NCBI GenBank assembly: GCA_964494325.1
Contig: CAZBTJ010000246.1
Location: 1 to 5,041 of the forward strand
DNA length: 5,041 bases
Reading direction: 5' to 3'
DNA from: JAIPFM01 sp964494325
GTDB lineage: Bacteria > Planctomycetota > Phycisphaerae > Sedimentisphaerales > Anaerobacaceae
Shown here: piece by piece, positions 4,926-5,041 of the stretch
Layout: each line of letters begins with the position of its first letter
How positions within the stretch are numbered: the first letter of the stretch is position 1
Position numbers and translations under genes: made by a program
The notes under the pieces: model-generated
The model's database searches: none
Told to the model about the DNA's origin: nothing
What the model saw: the letters and a program-made list of their open reading frames with translations, nothing else

Positions 4926-4996
4926 GCCTAACGATAAGATCATTCGCCTGAAAATCGCGAAGCGATTGAAAGGTCGAATGGATCGCTTGGTTGTGT
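4926..4996 (-). other. attC-like recombination site (best canonical match)
   Basis: Read on the minus strand, the site begins with ACACAAC, then a 6-nt spacer, the 9-nt arm ATCCATTCG, a variable centre, the 8-nt arm CGAATGAT, a 6-nt spacer and GTTAGGC. GTTAGGC is an exact match to the integron R' consensus GTTRRRY. The two arms pair fully apart from one extra C in the first arm, the hallmark extra-helical base of attC. The centre contains a small hairpin, AATCGC-gaa-GCGATT. The orientation agrees with the minus-strand genes. No integrase gene is in the window, so this rests on structure alone. Confidence 0.72.
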
Positions 4997-5012
4997 GCCG
5001 GGCATGTCCGGC
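4997..5012. repeat. Imperfect palindrome GCCGGG-catg-type hairpin
   Basis: GCCGG and CCGGC flank a G/T wobble and a central CATG. It directly adjoins the attC-like site at 4926-4996 and may be the end of the gene or site upstream of the window. Confidence 0.35.
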
Positions 5013-5041
5013 GACTTAAGAGTGATAGTATGAACTATAAT

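Larger units (their letters stand above)
4700..5041. other. 342-base stretch without a convincing gene
   Basis: It holds the attC-like site at 4926-4996, three palindromes, and the leader of the acidic gene. A further 7-bp inverted pair, CTCTTCG (4852-4858) and CGAAGAG (4871-4877), is also visible. The only open frame is a 34-codon minus-strand one at 4839-4943 without a ribosome site. If the sites are real, the part from about 4746 to 4929 would be a small cassette with no obvious gene. Confidence 0.6.

Noticed and set aside
4839..4943. 34-codon minus-strand frame starting inside the attC-like site
   Set aside because: No ribosome site, no recognisable pattern and very short; its start codon lies in a paired arm.
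1..5041. CRISPR array, IS element or tRNA
   Set aside because: No evenly spaced direct repeats of CRISPR length, no transposase motif, and no cloverleaf was found by reading both strands.

Overview
This 5.04-kb window carries six protein genes, all on the minus strand, so transcription runs from high to low coordinates. They are mostly small and uncharacterised, and they are separated by imperfect palindromes rather than packed as a tight operon. In minus-strand order they are: an acidic 98-residue protein (4699-4403), a basic 151-residue protein (4301-3846), a secreted beta-rich protein (3768-3340), a secreted helical protein that appears cut short by a TGA (3236-2817), a secreted six-hairpin-type glycosidase (2682-1135), and a CYTH-domain protein (809-291). 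No rRNA, tRNA, CRISPR array, transposase or integrase gene is visible.

The main result is that several of the intergenic palindromes look like integron attC sites. The best ones (4926-4996, 3272-3339, 48-107) share one layout. A GTT box lies at one end, followed by a 6-nt spacer, an 8-nt inner arm, a variable hairpin, a 9-nt inner arm with one extra base, and an AAC (or near-AAC) box at the other end. The extra base is always on the side expected for attC sites whose cassettes read on the minus strand, which is the strand of every gene here. The sites at 48-107 and 3272-3339 align without gaps over 47 nt, and 12 of their 14 differences lie in paired positions, mostly as compensatory changes. 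More degenerate sites lie at 4309-4366, 2707-2763, 3841-3902 and 4717-4745. Start codons follow the GTT-type end by roughly 10-40 nt in most cases. I read the window as part of an integron gene-cassette array, or a relic of one, with the integrase outside the window.

Region by region: 4700-5041 has no convincing gene but holds one attC-like site and three smaller palindromes. 3846-4699 is the two-gene block of unknown function. 2817-3768 encodes two small exported proteins. 1135-2709 is the glycosidase. 810-1134 is non-coding, with two opposed 7-nt repeat arrays. 291-809 is the CYTH gene. 1-290 is non-coding and ends in the last attC-like site.

The organism is uncertain. The helical exported protein has a repeat style (GRGS..., FKAG..., then an expected ARLE.EI) that I associate with Planctomycetota, the window is of moderate GC, and chromosomal integrons are known in that phylum. 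A planctomycete or related environmental bacterium is my best guess, not a firm call. The genes do not form one obvious pathway, which is normal for a cassette array.
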